A stretch of 17,575 nt of DNA from DASUSH01 sp050996575 (GCA_050996575.1 JBPCRS010000217.1:1-17575), one strand, 5' to 3'. Counted from the first letter of the stretch, positions 7,103 to 14,468 are shown. The notes: generated from the letters alone by a model not told the origin. Numbers and translations: made by a program.

Positions 7103-8560
7103 CTACAGATTCACAGCGACGTACTTCGTCTCGAGGTACTCCTCGATGCCCTCGTTGCCGCCCTCGCGGCCGATCCCCGACTGCTTGACGCCACCGAACG
7201 GCGCGCCCGCGTTCGAGACCATTCCCTGGTTGAGGCCGATCATCCCGGTCTCGAGGCCTTCGCAGATCCGAAGCGCCCGTTTCAGATCGCTGGTGTAGAC
7301 GTAGGCGACGAGTCCGTACTCGGTGTCATTGGCGGCGGCGACCGCTTCCTCGTCGGAGCCGAACGAAGCGACCGGCGCGACCGGGCCAAAGATCTCCTCT
7401 CGGAGCAGCCGCGCATCTGCCGGAACGTCGCCGAGCACAGTCGGCTCGTAGAAGTAGCCTGCGCCGTCGACCGCCTTGCCGCCTACGAGTGCCTTCGCGC
7501 CCTTGCCGACGGCGTCATCGACGAGCTCGGCGACCTTGCTGCGCTGGTTGTCGTCGATCAGCGGCCCGATGTCGACGCCGTCATCGACCCCGCGGCCGAC
7601 CTTGAGCGCGCCCATTCGCTCGGCGAGGCGCGACGCGAAGTCCTCGGCGAGCGGTTTGGCGACATGGAAGCGGTTGGCCGACGTGCAGGCCTCGCCGACG
7701 TTTCGCATCTTCGCGATCATCGCGCCCTCGACCGCGGAGTCGAGGTCGGCATCGTCGAAGACGAGGAATGGGGCGTTGCCGCCGAGTTCCATCGAGACGT
7801 TGAGCACCTGCTCGGCCGATTTCGCGATCAGCCCCTGGCCGACCTCGGTCGAGCCGGTGAAGCTGAGCTTGCGAAGGCGGTCGTCGCTGAGCACGGGCTC
7901 GGAGATATCGCCCGAGGAGGAGCCGGTGATCACGTTGAGGACACCGTCGGGAAGCCCGCACTCGGCGAGCAGCTCGGCGAGCGCCAGCGCCGAGAGCGGG
8001 GTCAGCTTCGCCGGCTTCCAGACCATCGTGCAGCCGGTGGCGATCGCCGGCCCGATCTTCCGCGTTCCCATCGCCGTCGGGAAGTTCCACGGGGTGATGA
8101 AGAAGCAGGGGCCGACCGGCTGGCGCATCACCAGCACCCGGCCGGCGCCGTTGCCGGCGGACTTGTAATACCCGTCGATTCGCAGCGCCTCGCCGGCGAA
8201 CCAGCGAAAAAACTCCGCCGCGTAGGTGATCTCGGCCTTCGACTCAGGCGTAGCCTTACCCATCTCGAGCGTCATCAGCAGGGCCAGGTCGCCGGCGCGC
8301 TCGGTGAGCAACTCGAAGGCGCGCTGGAGTATCTCGCTGCGTTCATTCGGCGCCGTGGCGGCCCAGCCCGGCTGCGCGCCGGCCGCGGCGTCGAGCGCCG
8401 CCCGCGCGTCGTCGGCGGTGCCGTCGGCGATCTCGCAGAGCGCCTCTCCGGTCGACGGGTCCTCGACGGCGAGCGTCTCGCCGCCACAGCCGTCGCGCCA
8501 TTCGCCGCCGATGAACAGCTGCTTCGGAGCGGATTCGATTACCTGCTGCTCGGAACTCAA
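7103..8560 (-). CDS. gabD: Succinate-semialdehyde dehydrogenase (NAD(P)+), aldehyde dehydrogenase family
   Basis: A 485-residue aldehyde dehydrogenase that should oxidise succinate semialdehyde to succinate, the last step of GABA breakdown feeding the TCA cycle. Family features: FITPWNFP, the coenzyme-binding KPAKLTPLSALALAELL, FTGSTEVG, general base E258 in MELGGNAP, catalytic C292 in GEACTSANRF (34 residues later, as in GabD), EEIFGPV and the C-terminal FGGVKQSGIGREGG. Length and the PLSALALAEL and QSGIGREGG segments favour GabD over other ALDHs, but related semialdehydes remain possible. The start is TTG 8560, because a perfect GGAGGT lies 7 bases upstream. The open extension to 8677 has poor third-position GC and looks non-coding. 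A possible -10 TAGGCT lies at 8592-8597. It is followed 4 bases later by the creatininase-family gene. Confidence 0.9.
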   Translation of the reverse strand: MSSEQQVIESAPKQLFIGGEWRDGCGGETLAVEDPSTGEALCEIADGTADDARAALDAAAGAQPGWAATAPNERSEILQRAFELLTERAGDLALLMTLEMGKATPESKAEITYAAEFFRWFAGEALRIDGYYKSAGNGAGRVLVMRQPVGPCFFITPWNFPTAMGTRKIGPAIATGCTMVWKPAKLTPLSALALAELLAECGLPDGVLNVITGSSSGDISEPVLSDDRLRKLSFTGSTEVGQGLIAKSAEQVLNVSMELGGNAPFLVFDDADLDSAVEGAMIAKMRNVGEACTSANRFHVAKPLAEDFASRLAERMGALKVGRGVDDGVDIGPLIDDNQRSKVAELVDDAVGKGAKALVGGKAVDGAGYFYEPTVLGDVPADARLLREEIFGPVAPVASFGSDEEAVAAANDTEYGLVAYVYTSDLKRALRICEGLETGMIGLNQGMVSNAGAPFGGVKQSGIGREGGNEGIEEYLETKYVAVNL

Positions 8561-8567
8561 CCGCGCG

Positions 8568-8573
8568 ACCTCC
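8568..8573 (-). promoter_or_regulatory. Ribosome-binding site that fixes the TTG start of gabD
   Basis: GGAGGT on the minus strand, 7 bases before TTG 8560. It is a perfect Shine-Dalgarno at ideal spacing and decides in favour of the unusual TTG over the longer frame. Confidence 0.75.
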
Positions 8574-8653
8574 GTTTCGGTTTGAAGCGCCAGCCTATCC
8601 AGGCACCCGTTCGTGCAACCGCGACCCCGAAAGGGATCGCGTGTTGGCTGGGG

Positions 8654-8660
8654 AAGGAGG
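8654..8660 (+). promoter_or_regulatory. Ribosome-binding site of the SpoIID-like gene
   Basis: AAGGAGG lies 4 bases before GTG 8665. It lies inside the longer open frame that begins at GTG 8641 and argues for 8665 as the start, although the spacing is a little short. Confidence 0.55.
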
Positions 8661-8664
8661 AAAG

Positions 8665-9777
8665 GTGCCCGATCCACGCCTCAGAGCACGACGTAGCGTC
8701 GCCGCCATCGCGATCGCCGCGGTCGCTCCGTTCGCGTTTGCCGAGGCCGCCGCCGCGAAGTTCGTCGTCAAGGGCCGCGGCTTCGGCCACGGCATTGGCC
8801 TGAGCCAGTACGGGGCGTATGGCTATGCGAAGCACGGCGTCGGCTACGAGAAGATCGTCCGCCACTACTTCAGCGGAACCAGGCTCGGCAGCTCGGCCGG
8901 TGAGAACGTCCGGGTCCTCGTCGGCAGTGGCGGTGGCGTCAGCTTCAGTGGTGCGAGCCGAGCCTGCGGCAAGGCGTTGAAAGAGAAGAAGAGCTACCGC
9001 TTCGAAAGCTCCGGCGGCGGAGTCGCGCTGACCTCGGGAGGCGGATCGCGGCTCGTCGATTGCGGCGAAAGTGGTGGCGCACGCGGCGGCTCGACCGTCA
9101 CTTACTCCGGCTACGGCGAGCTGCGCGGCGAATTGCTCGCGGTTTCGAGCGGCGGCGGGCTCAATGCCGTCAACCGGCTCGATATCGACGAGTACGTCAA
9201 GGGCGTCGTGCCGAACGAGGTGCCGAGCTCCTGGCCCGGCGATGCGCTCAAGGCGCAAGCCGTGGTCGCGCGCTCGTACGCGCTCTCGACGACCGTGGAC
9301 GGCGACGGCTTCGACCTCTACGACGACACCCGCAGCCAGGTCTACGGCGGCAAGTCGAGCGAGGCCGGGCCGACGAACCGCGCGGTCAAGGCGACCGCCG
9401 GCGAGGTGGTCGAGAACAACGGCCAGATCGCCGTCACCTACTACCACTCGACCTCGGGCGGGCGCACCGAGAGCATCCAGTTCGGCTTCCCCGGCGCCGA
9501 GCCACGCTCGTACCTGAAGGGAGTCAAGGATCCCTACGACGACGCGTCGCCCCATTACCGCTGGAACGAGAGCTTCAGCAGGGGGGAGATCGAGAGTCGG
9601 CTCGGCGGACTCGTCCAGGGACGGTTGAGAGATATCGAAGTCCTCAAGACCGGCACATCGCCGCGCATCGTCAAGGCGAGGGTCGTCGGTTCGGCCGGCA
9701 GCGAGACCGTCAGCGGGGCGACCCTGCAGGGCCAGCTCGGGCTGATGAGCACCTGGGCGCGGTTCAAACGACGCTGA
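8665..9777 (+). CDS. Secreted SpoIID/LytB-domain protein
   Basis: A 370-residue exported protein. The N-terminus is a signal peptide (RLRARR, then an alanine/valine-rich core to about residue 30). The mature part opens with FVVKGRGFGHGIGLSQYGAYGYAKHG, a hallmark of SpoIID/LytB proteins. It then has the core VNRLDIDEYVKGVVPNEVPSSWP with the conserved glutamate at residue 185, ALKAQAVVARSYAL, and YYHSTSGGRTE. SpoIID of endospore formers is a lytic transglycosylase acting on denuded peptidoglycan strands, and LytB is an amidase enhancer. In actinobacteria these proteins act in general cell-wall remodelling with unknown partners. A glycine-rich insert (about 85-140) lies between the two conserved blocks. 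It is divergent from gabD across about 104 bases. The GTG at 8665 is preferred for its ribosome-binding site and immediate signal peptide; GTG 8641 is the alternative. Confidence 0.9.
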   Translation: MPDPRLRARRSVAAIAIAAVAPFAFAEAAAAKFVVKGRGFGHGIGLSQYGAYGYAKHGVGYEKIVRHYFSGTRLGSSAGENVRVLVGSGGGVSFSGASRACGKALKEKKSYRFESSGGGVALTSGGGSRLVDCGESGGARGGSTVTYSGYGELRGELLAVSSGGGLNAVNRLDIDEYVKGVVPNEVPSSWPGDALKAQAVVARSYALSTTVDGDGFDLYDDTRSQVYGGKSSEAGPTNRAVKATAGEVVENNGQIAVTYYHSTSGGRTESIQFGFPGAEPRSYLKGVKDPYDDASPHYRWNESFSRGEIESRLGGLVQGRLRDIEVLKTGTSPRIVKARVVGSAGSETVSGATLQGQLGLMSTWARFKRR

Positions 9778-9786
9778 CCAAATACC

Positions 9787-9809
9787 CGGCGGGAGTGGAG
9801 ATCCCGCCG
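9787..9809. terminator. Terminator-like hairpin between convergent genes
   Basis: CGGCGGGA (9787-9794) and TCCCGCCG (9802-9809) form a perfect 8-base-pair stem with a 7-base loop. It lies between the stops of two convergent genes (9777 and 9826), so it could serve both. No strong T-tract follows on either strand, which is common in high-GC actinobacteria. Confidence 0.5.
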
Positions 9810-9825
9810 AGCAGGCCGATGCGCT

Positions 9826-10110
9826 TCAAGAGTCCATTTCGACCTTGAGCTCGCAGCGGTCGACCGATGCGCGGGTGCCGGGTGTATCGGACATGTCCAT
9901 CGAGTCGAAGACCTCCTCGGCGGCGCGCATCTTCTCCTCGTCGGCGAAGAACTGGAGGACTACCGCAGTCCCCTGTGCCTCGTCATAGAGCACCTGGATG
10001 CCGGCCGCGTCGACCCCGGGCGGGGGACCTTCGCCGCCCTCAATTCGCTCGACGATACCGGCGATGCCGTCGCTGCTGACATCGGTGAATCTGACTACGC
10101 GTGTGTGCAT
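9826..10110 (-). CDS. Small ABM-like (dimeric alpha/beta barrel) protein
   Basis: A 94-residue cytoplasmic protein. The pattern of an N-terminal strand (MHTRVVRFTD), a helix over GIAGIVERIEG, a central strand (GIQVLYDEAQGTAVVLQFFADEEKMRAAEEVFDSM) and a final strand (VDRCELKVEM) resembles the antibiotic-biosynthesis-monooxygenase/stress-responsive dimeric barrel superfamily. These small proteins range from monooxygenases to heme- or ligand-binding proteins, so no substrate can be given. The ATG at 10110 is preceded by GGGAGGA (10114-10120), and a good promoter lies just upstream, so it can be expressed independently of the lipocalin-like gene. It ends 48 bases from the convergent SpoIID-like gene. 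Confidence 0.7.
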   Translation of the reverse strand: MHTRVVRFTDVSSDGIAGIVERIEGGEGPPPGVDAAGIQVLYDEAQGTAVVLQFFADEEKMRAAEEVFDSMDMSDTPGTRASVDRCELKVEMDS

Positions 10111-10114
10111 GTGT

Positions 10115-10120
10115 CCTCCC
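10115..10120 (-). promoter_or_regulatory. Ribosome-binding site of the ABM-like gene
   Basis: GGGAGG on the minus strand, 4 bases before ATG 10110 (GGAGGA if the next base is included). Confidence 0.6.
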
Positions 10121-10134
10121 GTTCGGTTGGGCCG

Positions 10135-10162
10135 ACACTAATCCACGACCGACGTGAGTCAA
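10135..10162 (-). promoter_or_regulatory. Sigma-70-type promoter of the ABM-like gene
   Basis: On the minus strand, TTGACT (10157-10162; 5 of 6 bases of the -35 consensus) is followed after 16 bases by TAGTGT (10135-10140), which fits the actinobacterial TAnnnT -10. A start site near 10128 would give a leader of about 18 bases containing the Shine-Dalgarno. This is the best-matching promoter in the window. Confidence 0.6.
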
Positions 10163-10172
10163 CCTCTGCTGG

Positions 10173-11162
10173 TCAGCCGTCCGGGTAGGGCTGCAGCGGA
10201 ATACCGTGGTCGGTCTCGCGGGCTCCGAACTCGTAGGCGGCGCCCCCCCGAACCTCGAGCCGGCGCGACGGTTGACCCTTGCGCTCGACGGTCAGTTCGA
10301 GGTCGGAGATCGAGCAGTTGAGCGTGTTGTGCTCGGGCCCGACCGGATCGGCGTATACCCAGGCGACGAAGTCGCGCGGCTCGGCGCCGACGCGGCCACT
10401 CAGCGTGATGTCCTTGCCGGAGAGGCCGAAATCGCAACTCGTCGGCGACTCGGCGACCTTTGTCGAGCGGGCTCGATCGAAGCCGCCGAGGCGATGTCGC
10501 TCGCCATCGAGCATCAGCATCCCGTTGCCGACCCACGGGGTCGTCCAGCGACCGATCTTGATCCGGCCGACCGCCATGTCGAACCAGCCCTCGCCACCGC
10601 CGTCAAAGCCGGCGCCCTGGATCCAGACCCAGCGCTCTGCGTGCTCGGCGCCCCAGTTGTGGCCAACCATCCCGGGCCAGTGATCGAGTTCGATCTCGCG
10701 GCCGGCCACCTCAAGCTGACCGGACCAGCTGGCCTCGGGGTAGGGGCTGAGAAACTTCGTCCGCGGCAGCCGCGCTCCGTAGAGAAAGTCGTAGGGCAGA
10801 TGGTGAAAGGCCTCGCCGGAGTCCTCGAAGCGCAGGTCCCAGTTCGCATCGAGCGCTTCGGTCGAGATCGAGCCGGTCGCAGTTCCAGGGGCGAAGCAAG
10901 CATCGGCGACCTCGATGTAGCCGCCGGCCGGCACCGAGAGCCCCGACTCGGGGACGGTGACCTTCGACGCCAGCGGCCCGTCGGCATCGGCATCGAAGAG
11001 GGTGAACCAGATCGAGGCGGTCATCTCCTCGCCGGGGCGCTTGTGAACGGTGTGGCGGATCCAGACGCTGAGACCGCCGCCCGGACGAGAAGCCTTGATG
11101 TAGAAACTCTCGTAGTGGCCGGCCTTTCGGTCGACCTCGGGGAAGCGGGCGTGGGTTCTCAT
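10173..11162 (-). CDS. Lipocalin-fold protein, AttH / carotenoid-hydratase / tocopherol-cyclase-like
   Basis: About 329 residues, rich in beta-strands and aromatic residues, with no signal peptide or membrane segment. The hallmark is GMVGHNWGAEHAERWVWIQG, with GHNWGAEH near residues 167-174, plus HHLPYDFLYGARLPRTKFLSPYPEASWSG and GREIELDHWPG. This tryptophan/histidine pattern recurs in the AttH/CrtC (hydroxyneurosporene synthase) and tocopherol-cyclase-like lipocalin superfamily and in related domains of unknown function. Enzyme activity on an isoprenoid or a lipid-binding role are both possible; no carotenoid or quinone genes are nearby. ATG 11162 is chosen because codons between 11222 and 11162 have poor third-position GC. 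ATG 11222 is the alternative, supported by TAGGTT exactly 6 bases upstream. The ABM-like gene follows 62 bases downstream with its own promoter. Confidence 0.7.
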   Translation of the reverse strand: MRTHARFPEVDRKAGHYESFYIKASRPGGGLSVWIRHTVHKRPGEEMTASIWFTLFDADADGPLASKVTVPESGLSVPAGGYIEVADACFAPGTATGSISTEALDANWDLRFEDSGEAFHHLPYDFLYGARLPRTKFLSPYPEASWSGQLEVAGREIELDHWPGMVGHNWGAEHAERWVWIQGAGFDGGGEGWFDMAVGRIKIGRWTTPWVGNGMLMLDGERHRLGGFDRARSTKVAESPTSCDFGLSGKDITLSGRVGAEPRDFVAWVYADPVGPEHNTLNCSISDLELTVERKGQPSRRLEVRGGAAYEFGARETDHGIPLQPYPDG

Positions 11163-11228
11163 CCCCTGCCGATGAGACCAAATCAAAGCCGGACGCAAAG
11201 CGGAGGATTCGACGGTCCTCATTCGGCG

Positions 11229-11238
11229 AACCTAACAT
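11229..11238. promoter_or_regulatory. Overlapping divergent -10 boxes
   Basis: On the minus strand, TAGGTT (11234 down to 11229) lies 6 bases before ATG 11222. On the plus strand, TAACAT (11233-11238) lies 7 bases before ATG 11246. The two boxes share bases 11233-11234. If both are real, the two divergent genes could not be transcribed from them at the same moment. No strong -35 is visible for either. Confidence 0.35.
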
Positions 11239-12781
11239 GGTGGGGATGCGTCGGACGGCGGGAAACGAGGCCGGTGGCGGCTGGCCGCGCCGGCTCGGCG
11301 AAGGAACCCGCGCCCTGCTCGGGCTCGCCGCGCTGGTCGCGGCCGCCGCCGCGATCGCTTTCGTCGCGACGCGGCTGATCGGCGGTCCCGATCCGCCCGA
11401 GGTGCAGGCCGAGGAGGTGGCGGCGGCGGGCCGCGAGGCCGGCGGTGAGGCGGCCGGGGAGGCGGACCCGTTCGCCTGGAAGCCGGATCGGCGCGAGGAC
11501 TTCGAGGACCGTGCCGCGGACGGCCTCGCTCATGTCCTCTACGCCAACAGCCCGGGTGGCGTTCTCGCCTCGGCAAAGAGAACCGCACGTTGGCGTGACG
11601 AGATCGAGGCGGCAGCCGAGGGCGCCGACTTCGATCCCGACCTGCTCGAGGCGATGGTCTTCCTCGAGAGCGCAGGCCGCCCCGACGTGATCGCCGGCGA
11701 CGACGTCGAGGCCGCCGCCGGTCTGACCCAGATTCTCGCCTCGACCGGAAACGACCTGCTCGGGATGGAGATCGACGTCGACGCCTCGCAGACGCTGACG
11801 AAGCAGGCGGCGAAGGCCTCGGCGAAGGGCGACGAACGAAAGTTCCGCGAGCTGCTCGCCGAGCGTGCCCGTGTCGACGAGCGCTTCGACCCCGAGGAAG
11901 CGCTCGCCGGCGCCGGCCGCTACCTGACCGCCGCCCGCGCGGAGTTCGCCGAGGACGACCTCGCGGTCGTCTCCTACCACATGGGCATCGGCAACCTCGA
12001 GGACGTGATCCAGGCCTACGCGGGCAGCGACGCGCCGGCTCGCGAGCTGGTCGAAGGCGAAGACCTGAGCTACGCCCAGCTCTTCTTCGACTCATCACCC
12101 GAGCGCCACCCGGAAGCCTGGGCGGTCCTCTCCGAGTTTCTCGACGACTCGGCGACCTACCTCTGGCGGGTCTACGCGGCGCGCGAAATCATGCGCCTTT
12201 ACCGCGACGACCCGGCTGCGCTCGAGGCCCGCGCCGAGCAGCAGACCGCGAAGGCAACCCAGGAAGAGGTCATGCATCCTCCGGAGGAGACCGAGATCTT
12301 CGAGGAGCCCGCCGACATCGCCGCGGCGGTCGAAGACGAGGAGTTGGTCAGCTTGCCCGTCGACTCCTCGCTCGGGTTCACGATCGACAAACAGATGGGC
12401 GAGCTCGCGACCAAGCTCGATCAACCGCCCGAGCTCTACCGCGCGCTGCGTCCCGAGGCGCTGGCGGCCCTGATCTACCTCTCCTCGCAGGTTCGCGAGG
12501 CGAGCGCGGCGACCGAGCCGCTGCGGGTGACGAGCACGGTGCGCGACGCCTCCTACCAGGACCTGCTCGTCGGCCAGAATCCCGAGGCGACGAGCGGGTA
12601 CTCGCTGCACACCACCGGTTACTCCTTCGACATCCTGCGCAAATACCAGAACGACAAGCAGGCCGAGGCGTTCCAGTTCGCGCTCGACCGCCTGCGGGCG
12701 CTCAACGTCCTCGACTACGCCTACGAACCGGCGGCGATCCACATCACGGTCGGCCCCGACGCTGCCCCGCTGGTTGATTGA
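11237..12781 (+). CDS. Membrane-anchored lytic-transglycosylase-like protein with C-terminal M15-peptidase-like domain
   Basis: A 514-residue type II membrane protein. A basic cytoplasmic tip precedes one membrane helix (about residues 26-45) and an alanine/glutamate-rich linker. Residues ~125-275 look like a transglycosylase (SLT) domain: EAMVFLESAGRPDV with candidate catalytic E144, AAGLTQIL (160-167), AGAGRYLTAAR and VVSYHMGIGNL. The C-terminal ~110 residues recall M15 D,D-carboxypeptidases or the related DUF5715: RVTSTVRDASYQDLLVG, then GYSLHTTGYSFDI with the SxHxxGxxxD metal motif (S456, H458, D465). Late in the domain comes IHITVG, where the usual Glu-x-x-His is replaced by EPAAIH. One enzyme could thus cut both glycan and peptide in peptidoglycan. 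Start is ATG 11237 or 11246; the second fits a TAACAT box better. It converges with ychF, 9 bases apart. Confidence 0.8.
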   Translation: MVGMRRTAGNEAGGGWPRRLGEGTRALLGLAALVAAAAAIAFVATRLIGGPDPPEVQAEEVAAAGREAGGEAAGEADPFAWKPDRREDFEDRAADGLAHVLYANSPGGVLASAKRTARWRDEIEAAAEGADFDPDLLEAMVFLESAGRPDVIAGDDVEAAAGLTQILASTGNDLLGMEIDVDASQTLTKQAAKASAKGDERKFRELLAERARVDERFDPEEALAGAGRYLTAARAEFAEDDLAVVSYHMGIGNLEDVIQAYAGSDAPARELVEGEDLSYAQLFFDSSPERHPEAWAVLSEFLDDSATYLWRVYAAREIMRLYRDDPAALEARAEQQTAKATQEEVMHPPEETEIFEEPADIAAAVEDEELVSLPVDSSLGFTIDKQMGELATKLDQPPELYRALRPEALAALIYLSSQVREASAATEPLRVTSTVRDASYQDLLVGQNPEATSGYSLHTTGYSFDILRKYQNDKQAEAFQFALDRLRALNVLDYAYEPAAIHITVGPDAAPLVD

Positions 12782-12790
12782 GCGAGTAGC

Positions 12791-13867
12791 TCAGACCTTG
12801 ATCGTTAGTACGTCTCCGTCCTCGACGACGTAGGTCCGTCCCTCGGTCCGCAGCAATCCTCGCTCGCGCGCCGGCGTGTAGCCACCGACCTCGATCAGCT
12901 CTTCGCAGCCGATCACCTCGGCACGGATGAAGGCGGCTTGGATCTCACCGTGGATCCGTCCAGCCGCCTGCCATGCGTTCCAGCCGCGTGGAATGCTGCG
13001 CGCATTCGCCTCGACGTCGGGGCCGGCGGTGAAGAACGTGATCAGGCCGAGCAGCTCATAGGCCCCCCGGACAAGCCGGTTGAGCCCGGGTTCGGAGGGC
13101 AGCCCGAGCTCCTCGCGCATCGCCTCGGACTCGCCGAGCTCGAGCTCGCCGAGCTCGGACTCGACCCGAGCGCTCACCGCGACCGCCCAGGCGCCGCGCT
13201 CGGCGGCGGCAGTCGCAACGGCCTCGGGGACCTCGTCGTCGCCCTCGTCGACGTTGGCGACGAACAGGACCGGCTTCGAGGTCAGGGCGTGGAGGCGCTG
13301 GGGTGCTCCCTCGGCGACGCCCGTCGCGGGGACCGAGCGCACCGGCTCTCCGCGCTCGAGCGCAGCGACGACGCGCTCCAGCCACTCCTGCTCGGCGACA
13401 GCCTCGGGGTCGAGCGAACGCGCCTGCTTGACCACCCGCGCGAGCCGGCGCTCAGCCTGCTCGAGGTCGGCGAGCAGGAGCTCGGCCTCGATCGTCTCGA
13501 TGTCGCCGAGCGGGTCGATCTCGCCTTCGGGATGGGGAACTTCGGAATCGGCGTGGGCGCGGACGACGTGGCAGATCGCGTCGGTCTCGCGGATCGCCCC
13601 GAGGAACTTGTTGCCGAGGCCCTCGCCCTGCGACGCGCCGCGGACGAGCCCCGCGATGTCGTGGAACTCGATCGTCGCCGGCACCAGCTCCGAGCTGCGT
13701 GCGACCTCGCCGATCCGGGCGAGGCGGTCGTCGGGTACCGCCGCGATCGCGACGTTCGGGTCGATCGTCGTGAACGCGTAGCCGGCGGTATCGGCGCCGC
13801 CGCGGGTGAGCGCGTTGAAGAGGGTCGACTTGCCGGCGTTCGGCAGGCCGACGATGCCGACCTTCAC
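12791..13867 (-). CDS. ychF: Redox-regulated ATPase YchF (Obg-family)
   Basis: A universally conserved P-loop protein of the TRAFAC/Obg group that binds the ribosome and prefers ATP to GTP. The Walker A is GLPNAGKS (residues 7-14), the switch region TIDPNVAIAAVPDDR, and the G3 motif DIAGLVRGASQGEGLGNKFL. The specificity motif is NVDE (205-208) instead of NKxD, as expected for ATP-binding YchF. The C-terminal TGS domain is present (LGLITFFTAGP, then RGWNAWQAAGRIHGEIQAAFIRAEVI and VEDGDVLTIKV). At 358 residues it is near the family length of ~363. The insert around ELGELELGESEAMREE is acidic and encoded by repetitive DNA. The start is GTG 13867, whose last two bases overlap the TGA of the upstream PAP2 gene in a GTGA junction, so translation is probably coupled. 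Confidence 0.96.
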   Translation of the reverse strand: MKVGIVGLPNAGKSTLFNALTRGGADTAGYAFTTIDPNVAIAAVPDDRLARIGEVARSSELVPATIEFHDIAGLVRGASQGEGLGNKFLGAIRETDAICHVVRAHADSEVPHPEGEIDPLGDIETIEAELLLADLEQAERRLARVVKQARSLDPEAVAEQEWLERVVAALERGEPVRSVPATGVAEGAPQRLHALTSKPVLFVANVDEGDDEVPEAVATAAAERGAWAVAVSARVESELGELELGESEAMREELGLPSEPGLNRLVRGAYELLGLITFFTAGPDVEANARSIPRGWNAWQAAGRIHGEIQAAFIRAEVIGCEELIEVGGYTPARERGLLRTEGRTYVVEDGDVLTIKV

Positions 13868-14460
13868 ATCACCGGAGGGGCGGGGGGCACAGGGGGATCG
13901 CTCGGTTCGTCGAGGCCGGGGATTGCCTTACCGATCAGGCGGCCGAGGATGACGCCGACGAGGACGTCGGAGGGGTAGTGCATGCCGAGGTAGGGGCGGC
14001 CGACGCAGACGAGTGCGGCGAGCGCGTATAGGCCCGGTTTGGCGGCGGGGGAGACGCGGCCCATCGCGGTCGCCGCGGCGACCGACGAGGTGGCGTGGGC
14101 GGACGGGAACGAGAGGGAGCTCGCCGCGTAGCCGAGCGCCGGCAGTTCCTCGATCACCGGCCGCTCGCGATTGATCGTCCGCTTGAACGCGTAGTTGGCG
14201 ACGATCGCGGCCGGGGGTATGACGGCCGTTGCCGCCCAGCGGCCGCGCCGGCGCTCGTCGCTCGCGGCGGCGATGAGTGCCGAGCCCGACCATATGGCCC
14301 CCCACTCGCCGGCCCAGCCCAGCCCCCGCATCGCCCGCTCGATTGGGCGCTGGTGGCCGTGGGAGCGCAGGAAGCGGGTGACCGCGAGGTCGACCTTGGC
14401 CATCGCGCTGCCACGCGCCTTGAGCGCAACGTAGAACCTGTTTCGGCGCCGGGCGAGCAC
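13864..14460 (-). CDS. PAP2-family membrane phosphatase
   Basis: A 198-residue phosphatidic-acid-phosphatase type 2 / vanadium haloperoxidase superfamily protein. The three catalytic motifs are visible: K93-x6-R100-P101 (KRTINRERP), P119-S-A-H122 (SFPSAHATSS), and R155-x5-H161-x3-D165 (GRPYLGMHYPSD, with Gly replacing the usual Ser before Arg). Hydrophobic segments around 55-66, 78-92, 123-133, 143-155 and 166-176 indicate an integral membrane enzyme with an extracytoplasmic active site. Likely substrates are lipid or isoprenoid phosphates such as undecaprenyl pyrophosphate; this cannot be resolved by eye. The C-terminus is proline-rich. The GTG start at 14460 is preferred: codons just after it are coding-like and TATCCT lies 8 bases upstream. 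ATG 14403 is the alternative. It overlaps ychF by 4 bases. Confidence 0.88.
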   Translation of the reverse strand: MLARRRNRFYVALKARGSAMAKVDLAVTRFLRSHGHQRPIERAMRGLGWAGEWGAIWSGSALIAAASDERRRGRWAATAVIPPAAIVANYAFKRTINRERPVIEELPALGYAASSLSFPSAHATSSVAAATAMGRVSPAAKPGLYALAALVCVGRPYLGMHYPSDVLVGVILGRLIGKAIPGLDEPSDPPVPPAPPVM

Positions 14461-14468
14461 GGCGGCGG

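Noticed and set aside
7019..8803. 594-codon plus-strand open frame
   Set aside because: Antisense to gabD, whose catalytic residues are intact. It is a mirror frame of the real gene.
8557..9555. 332-codon minus-strand open frame
   Set aside because: Antisense to the SpoIID-like gene. It has aspartate/alanine/valine-rich shadow composition and no motifs.
11219..11980. 253-codon minus-strand open frame
   Set aside because: Lies opposite the transglycosylase-M15 gene, which has a membrane anchor and domain motifs.
13125..13175. Repetitive, partly palindromic CTCGCCGAGCT sequence in ychF
   Set aside because: It encodes the acidic ELGELELGE segment in the correct frame. Codon bias and low-complexity protein explain it without a regulatory element.
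12938..13978. 346-codon plus-strand open frame
   Set aside because: Antisense to ychF and the end of the PAP2 gene. The ychF sequence is unambiguous.
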